Shown in pieces: positions 51,469 through 58,718 of a DNA stretch of 61,660 nt. Both the position numbers and the translations under genes were made by a program. Within the stretch, counting starts at the first letter, position 1. Each line of letters opens with the position of its first letter. The stretch is from positions 1 through 61,660 of the forward strand of contig CALUFM010000011.1 in assembly GCA_944319935.1 (NCBI GenBank). Reading direction: 5' to 3'. This stretch comes from an uncultured Prevotella sp. (GTDB lineage Bacteria > Bacteroidota > Bacteroidia > Bacteroidales > Bacteroidaceae). The notes under the pieces are model-generated. The model was given only the letters and a program-made list of their open reading frames with translations. It searched no databases and had not been told where the DNA came from.

Positions 51469-52584
51469 ATGTTTCTCAGCAAATTGTCGATAGTGAATTA
51501 TAAGAATATAAGCGAGGCTGACCTTGCCTTCTCTCCGAAACTCAATTGCTTCATCGGGCACAACGGCGAGGGCAAGACAAACCTGCTTGACGCCGTTTAT
51601 TACCTGTCGTTTTGCCGTAGTTCTTGCTCCGTAACCGACGCGAACGTGATGCGCCACGGCGCGGACTTTTGCATGCTTAGCGGGCGTTATGTCAACGACG
51701 ATGGTGATGACGACGACATTTCTTGCGGCATGAAGCGGGGCCAGAAAAAGCATTTCAAGCGGAACAACAAGGAATACAAGCGGCTGTCGGCGCACATCGG
51801 GCTTATCCCGCTGATACTCGCGTCGCCGGCCGACACGGTGCTTATTGACGGCGGCAGCGAGGAACGCCGCCGCCTGATGGACGTGGTGATTTCACAGTAT
51901 GACGCGGCTTACATCGACGCCCTGAACCGCTACAACAAGGCTTTGCAGCAGCGCAACTCCATGCTGAGGGCGGAGGCCGAGCCTGACGATGACCTGATAT
52001 CGCTGCTGGAGGAGCAGATGGCCGAACACGGCGAGGTCGTTTACGCCAAGCGCAAGGCTTTCATTGACGAGCTTGCGCCGCTTTTCCAGAATTTTTACAG
52101 CAGCATTTCACAAGACAAGGAGAGCGTATCGCTCTGCTACCAGTCGCACTGCCAGCGCGGACCGCTGCTTGACGTCATCCGCCGCGACCGCTTCAAGGAC
52201 CGTGCCGTGGGCTATTCGCTGCACGGCATTCATCGTGACGACCTCGAAATGCTGATTGGCGGTTATCCGATAAGGCGCGAGGGCAGCCAGGGACAGAACA
52301 AGACGTACGTCATCTCGCTGAAACTCGCCCAGTTTGAGTTCTTGAAACGCATACGGGGTGGTGTGCGTCCGATATTGCTTTTGGATGACATTTTTGACAA
52401 GCTTGACGCGGGCAGGGTGGAGCAGATTGTGCGCATTGTCGGCGGTGACGGCTTCGGGCAAATCTTCATGACCGACACCAACCGTGAGCATCTTGACCAG
52501 ATACTGTGCGGAAGCGCGTTGGACTACAGGCTGTTTCTTGTTGAAAACGGCGAGATAAGAAGAAAGGAGGATGATGATGTTTAA
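51469..52584 (+). CDS. recF: DNA replication and repair protein RecF
   Basis: 371 aa from the ATG at 51469 (MFLSKLSIVNYKNISEADLA); a TTG at 51454 also keeps the frame. Walker A GHNGEGKTN (30-38), conserved GGSEERRRLMDVVISQYDAA, signature GSQGQNKTYVISLKLAQFEF, and Walker B PILLLDDIFDKLD. It loads RecA at gaps. It overlaps the following DUF721 gene by 14 nt, an arrangement common across bacteria. Confidence 0.95.
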   Translation: MFLSKLSIVNYKNISEADLAFSPKLNCFIGHNGEGKTNLLDAVYYLSFCRSSCSVTDANVMRHGADFCMLSGRYVNDDGDDDDISCGMKRGQKKHFKRNNKEYKRLSAHIGLIPLILASPADTVLIDGGSEERRRLMDVVISQYDAAYIDALNRYNKALQQRNSMLRAEAEPDDDLISLLEEQMAEHGEVVYAKRKAFIDELAPLFQNFYSSISQDKESVSLCYQSHCQRGPLLDVIRRDRFKDRAVGYSLHGIHRDDLEMLIGGYPIRREGSQGQNKTYVISLKLAQFEFLKRIRGGVRPILLLDDIFDKLDAGRVEQIVRIVGGDGFGQIFMTDTNREHLDQILCGSALDYRLFLVENGEIRRKEDDDV

Positions 52585-52867
52585 GCGTGACGTACAGTCG
52601 TTGGCGGATATCGTAGCTCAATGCCTCAGGCATGACGGCCTTGAGACGCCTTTGCAGCAGCGGCGACTGATAGACTCGTGGGGAAAGGTGGCGGGCAGGG
52701 CCATCGAGAAATATACGGGCGAAAAGTTCATACGCAACCAGACGCTGTTCGTAAAGATACTCAACCCTGCGTTGAGGGCTGACCTCTCGATGATGCGCGA
52801 ACGGTTTGTGAAGAACCTGAACGTGGAAGCCGGCGCGCAGGTCATAACAGACATAAGGTTTTTTTGA
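52571..52867 (+). CDS. DUF721/DciA-like protein
   Basis: 98 aa. Pattern LADIVAQCLRHDGLETPLQQ, then RLIDSWGKVAGRAIEKYTGE, then LRADLSMMRERFVKNLN. The KH-like DUF721 domain is that of DciA, the ancestral helicase loader of bacteria without DnaC. Neighbourhood recF-dciA is typical. Its stop codon lies at the edge of a perfect palindrome. Confidence 0.88.
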   Translation: MMMFKRDVQSLADIVAQCLRHDGLETPLQQRRLIDSWGKVAGRAIEKYTGEKFIRNQTLFVKILNPALRADLSMMRERFVKNLNVEAGAQVITDIRFF

Positions 52868-52951
52868 GAATTAAGAGTTGAGGGTTTAGAATTAAGAAAA
52901 TATGTCTTGTTGGTGATTTTCTTAATTCTAAACCCTCAACTCTTAATTCTC
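52866..52951. repeat. Perfect 36-bp palindrome spanning two gene ends
   Basis: Arms 52866-52901 and 52916-52951 are perfectly complementary, loop 14 nt, built from GAATTAAGAGTTGAGG and TTAGAATTAAG words. The stop of the DUF721 gene touches one edge. The last codons (RIKS) and stop of the lacI-type gene are inside the other arm. Works as a bidirectional terminator. Confidence 0.92.
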
Positions 52952-53958
52952 TTGTCCGAGCTTTCCCTTATTTTCAGTGTCATCGGCACCACCTCTTTAT
53001 ATATTTTCTTGTCGCCGTTGATGTTTCTCAGCAGCAGTTCGCACGCCCGTTCGCCAGTAAGGTGGGCCTGGTCCATTATGGCGGAGAGCTTGGGCGTTAC
53101 GAAAAACGATGTTTCCGTTTCCGTGAAACCTATTATGGCCACGTCGTCGGGAATGCGCAGCCCGAGCGACTTGATGGCGTCGAAGGCGGCGTAAGTTATT
53201 ATGTCGTTGAACGCGAGTATGGCGTCAGGGCGGTCGTCGCGCATGAGCATCTTCATGGTTGTCTCACGGGCGAAGTTGAAGTCGATGTTCCCGTTGACGA
53301 TGATTGAGCGGTCTATCTCGATGCCCCGTTCGCGCAGGGCTTCAAGGTAGCCGTGCTTGCGCCGCTTCATCATGTCCAAGTGTTGCGGCGCGCCTATGAA
53401 GGCTATGCGCCGGCTGCCGGTGTCGATGAGGTGCAGCGTGGCTTCCTTGGCCGCCTCGTCGCCGTTGGATGTCACGGCCGAGAACATTTCAGGCAGGCAC
53501 GTGCGGGCGAAAAACACGAGCGGTATGCCCATGTTGTTGATGTCGATGAAGTGTGAATAGTCGGTAGTGTCTTGCGCCAGGCAGGCTATTATGCCCTCCA
53601 CGTACATGTCCACGAAACTGTCGATGGCCTTCTCCTCGCGCAGGTGGTCTTCGTGGCTGTTGGCGGCTATGACGGCGTAACCGGCCTTCGAGGCGTAGTC
53701 CTCAATGCCGTCAAGCACGGCGGCATAGTAGTGGGTGACGAGGTTGGGCACCACCACGCCAATCACTTTTGGCTTTTTCTGCCGTAGGCTCTGGGCGAAT
53801 GGGTTGGGGCGGTAGTTCAGTTTCTTTGCCAGGTCTTGCACCTTTCGCCTCAGTTCTTCGCCTACTTCGTGGCTGTCTCTGAGAGCGCGTGACACTGTAG
53901 CGATGCTTACGCCCAACTGTTCGGCCATCTCTTTCAATGAAGTCCTGCGTTGTCCCAT
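52936..53958 (-). CDS. LacI-family transcriptional regulator
   Basis: 340 aa. DNA-binding head TSLKEMAEQLGVSIATVSRA, then LRDSHEVGEELRRKVQDLAK with hinge NYRPNPFAQSL. The periplasmic-binding-protein-like core starts KVIGVVVPNLVTHYYAAVLD. The last residues (KRIKS) are supplied by the palindromic repeat. A LacI-type operator upstream of its own promoter implies autoregulation. No sugar genes are close, so the regulon is elsewhere. Confidence 0.92.
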   Translation of the reverse strand: MGQRRTSLKEMAEQLGVSIATVSRALRDSHEVGEELRRKVQDLAKKLNYRPNPFAQSLRQKKPKVIGVVVPNLVTHYYAAVLDGIEDYASKAGYAVIAANSHEDHLREEKAIDSFVDMYVEGIIACLAQDTTDYSHFIDINNMGIPLVFFARTCLPEMFSAVTSNGDEAAKEATLHLIDTGSRRIAFIGAPQHLDMMKRRKHGYLEALRERGIEIDRSIIVNGNIDFNFARETTMKMLMRDDRPDAILAFNDIITYAAFDAIKSLGLRIPDDVAIIGFTETETSFFVTPKLSAIMDQAHLTGERACELLLRNINGDKKIYKEVVPMTLKIRESSDKRIKS

Positions 53959-53987
53959 ATTGCTGTCAAGCTGAAAAAAGTCATTTG

Positions 53988-54028
53988 CAAAATTAATAAA
54001 AGAGCCGAAATACGCAAACGTTTACGTA
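53988..54028 (-). promoter_or_regulatory. lacI-type gene promoter and operator
   Basis: Minus-strand -7 box TAATTTTG (53988-53995). The near-perfect palindrome TACGCAAACGTTTACGTA (54011-54028) lies about 15 nt upstream. It has the CG-centred GCAAACGTTTGC form bound by LacI/PurR/CcpA-type proteins. Confidence 0.8.
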
Positions 54029-54122
54029 ACTTTTTTCTTCTGAGTGTGCCGAAAAGATGTGGTGTTGGCATGGAAAGCCATGTTTTGCCTCGCCGTTTGC
54101 CACATATTGCAGCACAAAAAAC

Positions 54123-54162
54123 GGCCTTTCGCAACATGAAAGGACGCATGTTGCGAAAGGCC
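54123..54162. terminator. Hairpin terminator of the zinc-ribbon operon
   Basis: The perfect 16-bp stem GGCCTTTCGCAACATG / CATGTTGCGAAAGGCC has an 8-nt loop. On the minus strand it is followed by GTTTTTTGTGC, a good T tract. It is again made of GGCC-type words. Confidence 0.82.
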
Positions 54163-54256
54163 TGTATGGCAATGAGTTACGAATGTGCTGTCTGCTTGTT
54201 CGCAACTTCAGGCTTTGGCCGTTGCCATTTGAATCTTAATTGTCAATTTTAAGTTC

Positions 54257-54604
54257 TCAAAGAGCCGGCGCATGGCCTCCTTTGTGGCTTCCCTTGGGAT
54301 GGTAAGGGCATGTGCCGCCTGTCATCAGAATGATTGACGGGAACTTGTGCCCGCAATACTTGCATGTGTATTCGCTCTTCTCCGAGCCCTCGTACAGCTT
54401 GTGGCGGCCCTTGTGCGAACCGTCGGGGTAGCGCGGGCATGTGCCTGACACAAGCAGACGCACCGACGGGAACTTGTGGCCGCAGTATTCGCAGTAGTAA
54501 GTCTTGCGCTTGCCTTTGTCGCGTTGTTGTGGCGAAGTCCATGAAGACAATAAAATTATCGCTGACATGGCAAGTGTGAAAATCAATGTTGAATGTTTCT
54601 TCAT
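54257..54604 (-). CDS. Secreted protein with two zinc-ribbon-like repeats
   Basis: 115 aa from the ATG at 54604, which starts a signal peptide (MKKHSTLIFTLAMSAIILLS). The mature part carries two copies of a module: YYCEYCGHKFPSVRLLVSGT with CPRYPDGSHKGRH, and YTCKYCGHKFPSIILMTGGT with CPYHPKGSHKGGH. Each has three Cys and three His that could bind zinc. I know of no named family. It is the last gene of the seven-gene operon and the only one fully exported without an anchor. Confidence 0.8.
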   Translation of the reverse strand: MKKHSTLIFTLAMSAIILLSSWTSPQQRDKGKRKTYYCEYCGHKFPSVRLLVSGTCPRYPDGSHKGRHKLYEGSEKSEYTCKYCGHKFPSIILMTGGTCPYHPKGSHKGGHAPAL

Positions 54605-54632
54605 TGTCGTTGTTTTATTTGTAATATGCGTC

Positions 54633-55751
54633 TTACCACGCCGTGTCGTCGTAATCATCGTAATATGATGTCGTGTCAGGGTCTACTGTATCTAAGGAGT
54701 CAACATAATCGGTATCGTCGTAAAGCTCGTATGGGTTGCTTCCGCCAAACAGCTTTTTCATCTCGTTCATCTTGCTGTCCATCGTTGCGAAGCCGATAAT
54801 CATGAAGAGCAGCGAGGCCACGCCGATGACGGCGAACATCACGTAGTCTTTGGTTACGGCGTAGGCGCGCCCCGTTCGCTCCTCGCCGCTCTGGCACAGC
54901 AGCACGAGCAGGATGATAGGCCCTACGAACGGGATAAGCCCCAGAAGGTAATACCATCCGCTCTTGCCCGTGTCGTGAAGGCGGCGCACGCAGAACGCGA
55001 TTGACGGGATGAGCAACGCCAATCCGTAAATGTTAGTGAACAGGATGGGGAAACCGAAGATGGCGAAGTCGAGGCAGGCGAACGGCAACATGCACAGCAC
55101 GTTGTACAGGTATGCCAACCAGAAACGCTTTAACGGCAAGCTGCCGCTGAAGTCGGCGTAATGCTTGAAGAACACGTCGAAGTAATAATACTGGAACAGT
55201 CCCTCATGCTCCTCTTCGTCTTCATATTCGGTGTAGTCGTTGTCATAACCGCCTCCGCTTTGGCCGTATGTCGGCTGGTTATATGAGTTGTCGGCTTGCG
55301 GCGTAGGTTGTGTTGTGTGTGCTGGTTGAGAGGGTTGTTGCTTCATTGTTTGTTGCGCTGGTTGCGCTGGTTGCGCCGGTGCTTGCGGCTGAGGCTGCGG
55401 TGTTGGCTGCTCCTGCGCTTTCGGCTTTTCTTGACCTACATGCTCGTGGCAGTAGGGGCAAACCTCCGTGCCCTCCTCGATGTCCTCGCCGCACACGGGG
55501 CATGGCGCCATCTTCTTCTTTGCCGCCACAGGCTCTGCCTTGCTGTCGCCACAGGCGTTTACACGCTCGTGGCAATAGGGGCAAACTTCCGTGCCTTCCT
55601 CGATGTCTTCGCCGCATACGGGGCACGCCATCATCTTCTTTTCTTCTTTTTTCGGCTCTTCCTTGTCAAGCCATTCGCCGCAGTGCTTGCATTTCCTTGC
55701 CACGGCCAAAATCTCTTCCCCGCAATAGGGGCAACGCTTGGTTTCTTCCAT
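54633..55751 (-). CDS. Triple zinc-ribbon DUF805 membrane protein
   Basis: 372 aa. Three N-terminal zinc ribbons: CPYCGEEILAVARKCKHCGE, then CPVCGEDIEEGTEVCPYCHE twice, the second copy separated by a short linker. A Pro/Gln/Ala-rich spacer follows (about residues 110-165), then a DUF805 membrane domain (RFWLAYLYNVLCMLPFACLD, IAFCVRRLHDTGKSGWYYLL, GLIPFVGPIILLVLLCQSGE). It ends in an acidic Asp/Tyr tail. The first 62 residues are almost identical to the next paralogue, a sign of recent duplication or conversion. Confidence 0.85.
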   Translation of the reverse strand: MEETKRCPYCGEEILAVARKCKHCGEWLDKEEPKKEEKKMMACPVCGEDIEEGTEVCPYCHERVNACGDSKAEPVAAKKKMAPCPVCGEDIEEGTEVCPYCHEHVGQEKPKAQEQPTPQPQPQAPAQPAQPAQQTMKQQPSQPAHTTQPTPQADNSYNQPTYGQSGGGYDNDYTEYEDEEEHEGLFQYYYFDVFFKHYADFSGSLPLKRFWLAYLYNVLCMLPFACLDFAIFGFPILFTNIYGLALLIPSIAFCVRRLHDTGKSGWYYLLGLIPFVGPIILLVLLCQSGEERTGRAYAVTKDYVMFAVIGVASLLFMIIGFATMDSKMNEMKKLFGGSNPYELYDDTDYVDSLDTVDPDTTSYYDDYDDTAW

Positions 55752-55796
55752 GATATTTAAAGTTTTATATTTGTAAACAATTGTATGGATGTTCTT

Positions 55797-57014
55797 TTAG
55801 TCTTCTATCCAACGGTCTTTCACATCATCGATTTTTATAGTTCCGTCTTCTTCAATTACGCTCACAACAACTTCAGCCCTATATCCGCAGTCAATAAACT
55901 GTACTCTGTAATAATCACTGTTTCCAAGTTTTTCTATGTTATGTACGGAACTGCTTTCAGGGTAAGTATCTCTCCCGTTGAAGTCGGAGCTTGGTTGGAA
56001 TATGGAAACCAATGTCGGTTCTGAAGGTAAATATCCTTGTTCTTCATCCATTTTGTTCTTTTGTTCCCAATATTCGGCTTTTTCCAATAAGTTCTTGCTG
56101 CAATGCTTTCTGACGAACATATTTAATTCATTGTATTCGTATTTGTTGTTAAGATATATTTCATAGAACTCAGTAAGCATGTTTATCGCTTCGTCGTCAC
56201 TTACAGAGTTCCCTTTGGGGAAATTTCCAAAAGAAGCATCGCTTTGCGTTGAGCCGCTGCGCACCTCCGTGTTATTCCTCATCATGCGCCGCTTTTCAAG
56301 TTTTTTGTTGCCCAATATGCCGCCGACTACTATCAGCACGGCCATTGCTCCGATTATTACATAGTCTTTGGTTTCGGCTCTGGCATTTCCAGAATCTTCT
56401 TCGCCCGGCATGCACAGCAGCACCAACAAAGCTATCTGTCCGGCAAAGGGGATAAGCCCCAACAACACCCACCAGCCGCTTTTGCCCGTGTCATGCAGAC
56501 GGCGCACCATAAAGGCTATTGACGGAACAAGAACCGCAGCCTGGTAAACGAAAAACAGTATGGCCGGGATGCCGAACAGGGCGGCGCTGACAAAAGATAA
56601 TGTCGTTGCGCACAAGGCGTTGAACAGGTAAGCCAGCCAGAAACGCTTGCGCCCCAGCTTGCCCTTAAAGTCGGCATAATGCTTTAAGAACACGTCGATG
56701 TAGTAATAATTGAACCATCCCACGTTTCCCTCTTCTTCATCGTAGCTGTCGTTCTCCGTGTGTGCTGGTTGTTGCGGCGCGTACTGCTGTCGGCTGGTTG
56801 GGGCTTGGGCTTTTGCGAACCCCGTATGCTCGTGGCAATATGGGCACACCTCCGTGCCTTCTTCGATGTCTTCACCACATACGGGGCACGCCACCATCTT
56901 CTTTTCTTCTTTTTTCGGCTCTTCCTTGTCGAGCCATTCGCCGCAGTGCTTGCATTTCTTTGCCACGGCCAATATTTCTTCCCCGCAGTAGGGGCAACGC
57001 TTAGTATCTGCCAT
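55797..57014 (-). CDS. Double zinc-ribbon DUF805 protein with extra C-terminal domain
   Basis: 405 aa from the ATG at 57014 (an in-frame ATG at 57020 also exists). Two zinc ribbons (CPYCGEEILAVAKKCKHCGE and CPVCGEDIEEGTEVCPYCHE), then DUF805 (KRFWLAYLFNALCATTLSFV, MVRRLHDTGKSGWWVLLGLI). A further helix is followed by an added domain of about 150 residues (EAINMLTEFYEIYLNNKYEY, ending DYYRVQFIDCGYRAEVVVSV). The added domain has the look of NTF2/DUF3828-like export domains. Zinc ribbons would face the cytoplasm. Confidence 0.85.
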   Translation of the reverse strand: MADTKRCPYCGEEILAVAKKCKHCGEWLDKEEPKKEEKKMVACPVCGEDIEEGTEVCPYCHEHTGFAKAQAPTSRQQYAPQQPAHTENDSYDEEEGNVGWFNYYYIDVFLKHYADFKGKLGRKRFWLAYLFNALCATTLSFVSAALFGIPAILFFVYQAAVLVPSIAFMVRRLHDTGKSGWWVLLGLIPFAGQIALLVLLCMPGEEDSGNARAETKDYVIIGAMAVLIVVGGILGNKKLEKRRMMRNNTEVRSGSTQSDASFGNFPKGNSVSDDEAINMLTEFYEIYLNNKYEYNELNMFVRKHCSKNLLEKAEYWEQKNKMDEEQGYLPSEPTLVSIFQPSSDFNGRDTYPESSSVHNIEKLGNSDYYRVQFIDCGYRAEVVVSVIEEDGTIKIDDVKDRWIED

Positions 57015-57025
57015 AATCAATGTTT

Positions 57026-57628
57026 TTATTGTTCATCAGAATTATCTTCACTTAAAACGAAGTCGTCCCATGTGACATACGGAATTACAATTCCCAATAT
57101 GCCGAAGCAGACGGTCTCGCCTTCAACGGAGTTGCGGTTCTTGATTTTCCCCTCAGTCCATAGAAATGAACGCTCTATTGATATTTCGTTCAAAGAGCGG
57201 AAAGCGTCCGTCACAGTCTTTTCCGTGGCGTTGGCCGACATCACGAGGTCTGCCAGTGCGCCAAGCTCGTCGCCGAATAATCCCGAGTAAGTTGACACTT
57301 CGTCTTCAACGCAACTGTAAACGTCTTTCTCGATGGCGCGTTCCATGCGCTCGTCTGACGGAACGGTGAAATGCAGCAGCGCGACAATCGCACCGACGAC
57401 CACCGCCACGGCTATCAGCGAACATCCGCTGAGCATGGCGCAGCCGGCGGCGTCGCTGTCCATCACTGTTGCTGGTGGTGTTTCCGCATAAGTGCTGTTC
57501 GCGCTGCTTTTACGCTGTTCGGCTTCCCGTCGCGCTTCGTCTGTCAAGAACTCTCCGCAGTGGCGGCACTTCTTTGCCGCTGCCTTTATCGTTTCCCCGC
57601 AGTAGGGGCATTGCTTGGTGTCGTCCAT
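57026..57628 (-). CDS. Zinc-ribbon protein with one membrane helix
   Basis: 200 aa. One zinc ribbon (QCPYCGETIKAAAKKCRHCG), a membrane helix (SGCSLIAVAVVVGAIVALLH) and a periplasmic domain of about 110 residues (VEDEVSTYSGLFGDELGALA, then EKTVTDAFRSLNEISIERSF, ending VSEDN-type acidic tail). I do not recognise the outer domain. The layout, ribbon inside and sensor-like domain outside, repeats across this operon. Confidence 0.82.
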   Translation of the reverse strand: MDDTKQCPYCGETIKAAAKKCRHCGEFLTDEARREAEQRKSSANSTYAETPPATVMDSDAAGCAMLSGCSLIAVAVVVGAIVALLHFTVPSDERMERAIEKDVYSCVEDEVSTYSGLFGDELGALADLVMSANATEKTVTDAFRSLNEISIERSFLWTEGKIKNRNSVEGETVCFGILGIVIPYVTWDDFVLSEDNSDEQ

Positions 57629-57644
57629 GAATCTGCGTTTTTAT

Positions 57645-58256
57645 TTAATTAAAGCGTGCTTTCATCGCCGGCCAGTGGAACAACAGCGACGCGACGAAGA
57701 ATATCAGTCCCATCCACCAGTAGTCGGAAAAATCTTCTGTGGCAAGGCGCACAAGCATGTCCCAGTCAGAGTCGCCGAAGAACCATGGCGAGATGCAATA
57801 ACCGATAGCTCCCCACACAAAGGAAATGCCGATGCAATACAATATCCTCAGAATGCGGATGTGCAACAACACCTCGCTTATGACAACTGCCAATATGTAC
57901 GTCCAAACAGACCAGTCGTAGACAAAGCCGCACAAGCAGACTATCGCCACGCTCTCAATGTCCATCAGGCAGTTAGCTTCTCGTTTGTCTTCTTCGTCTT
58001 CCAAGGCGTCTTGAAGGTCTTGCCTGCTTTTTGACGGCGGCACAACGGGCGTGCCCTCGTATTTCTCCCTTGCGTATTTGTTGAGCCACGTGCCGCAATA
58101 GCGGCATTTCATGGCCTTGGCGTTAATCCACTCGCCGCAAGTGGGGCATTGCTTCTCAAGCCATTGGCCGCAGTGCTTGCATTTCTTTGCCGTGACGAGG
58201 ACTTCTTTCCCGCAAAACGGGCAGTTCTTCGTTTGCTTGGTATTAGTTTCTTCCAT
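57645..58256 (-). CDS. Double zinc-ribbon protein with C-terminal membrane helices
   Basis: 203 aa. Two zinc ribbons in tandem (CPFCGKEVLVTAKKCKHCGQ and CPTCGEWINAKAMKCRYCGT), an acidic linker (QDLQDALEDEEDKREANCLM), then three or four helices (ESVAIVCLCGFVYDWSVWTY, GIGISFVWGAIGYCISPWFF-like, MGLIFFVASLLFHWPAMKAR). Not a DUF805 protein. Part of the same tight operon. Confidence 0.82.
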   Translation of the reverse strand: MEETNTKQTKNCPFCGKEVLVTAKKCKHCGQWLEKQCPTCGEWINAKAMKCRYCGTWLNKYAREKYEGTPVVPPSKSRQDLQDALEDEEDKREANCLMDIESVAIVCLCGFVYDWSVWTYILAVVISEVLLHIRILRILYCIGISFVWGAIGYCISPWFFGDSDWDMLVRLATEDFSDYWWMGLIFFVASLLFHWPAMKARFN

Positions 58257-58268
58257 GGTTGTGATGTT

Positions 58269-58688
58269 TTAATCTATATTCCCATATTCAGTTTTCGTCT
58301 TACCGTTTCGGGTAATGGATATGGTCAATGTGGGTGGTGTTAATGACAGGCTATCGGCAATGCACGTAATATGATAGCCATCACGCCAATTGTCTTTTGT
58401 GCTTGCTCCGAAAAACAGTGGCTCATATCCTTCATCCGAAGATTCAAACGGTCCGTATTTCAAGTCCTGTTCGCACATGAACTTGTAATTGTCCTCACCT
58501 ACGAGTTTGACGATATTCTCACGCCATGCGGGTTCTTCGATGTTTGTGTTCTTTAGCGAATAAAGTTGGTAGATGTCGCCTCCTGTGACTTTCGGCTTGT
58601 TTTCGCACGATGCCAGCGAAAGGCACACCAGCATGGCGGCTGTCAAAGCAGACGCCATGCAGTGTTTGATAAAATGCCTTGTTTCCAT
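58269..58688 (-). CDS. Lipoprotein of the zinc-ribbon operon
   Basis: 139 aa from the ATG at 58688 (METRHFIKHCMASALTAAML). Lipobox LSLASC near residue 27. The mature part (GGDIYQLYSLKNTNIEEPAW, then CEQDLKYGPFESSDEGYEPL, then TLTISITRNGKTKTEYGN) is not a family I know. Its size and strand pattern resemble the extra domain of the 55797 gene product, but the similarity is weak. Confidence 0.78.
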   Translation of the reverse strand: METRHFIKHCMASALTAAMLVCLSLASCENKPKVTGGDIYQLYSLKNTNIEEPAWRENIVKLVGEDNYKFMCEQDLKYGPFESSDEGYEPLFFGASTKDNWRDGYHITCIADSLSLTPPTLTISITRNGKTKTEYGNID

Positions 58689-58718
58689 AATATGTTTCTT
58701 ATTTGTTCCCAATGTTTA

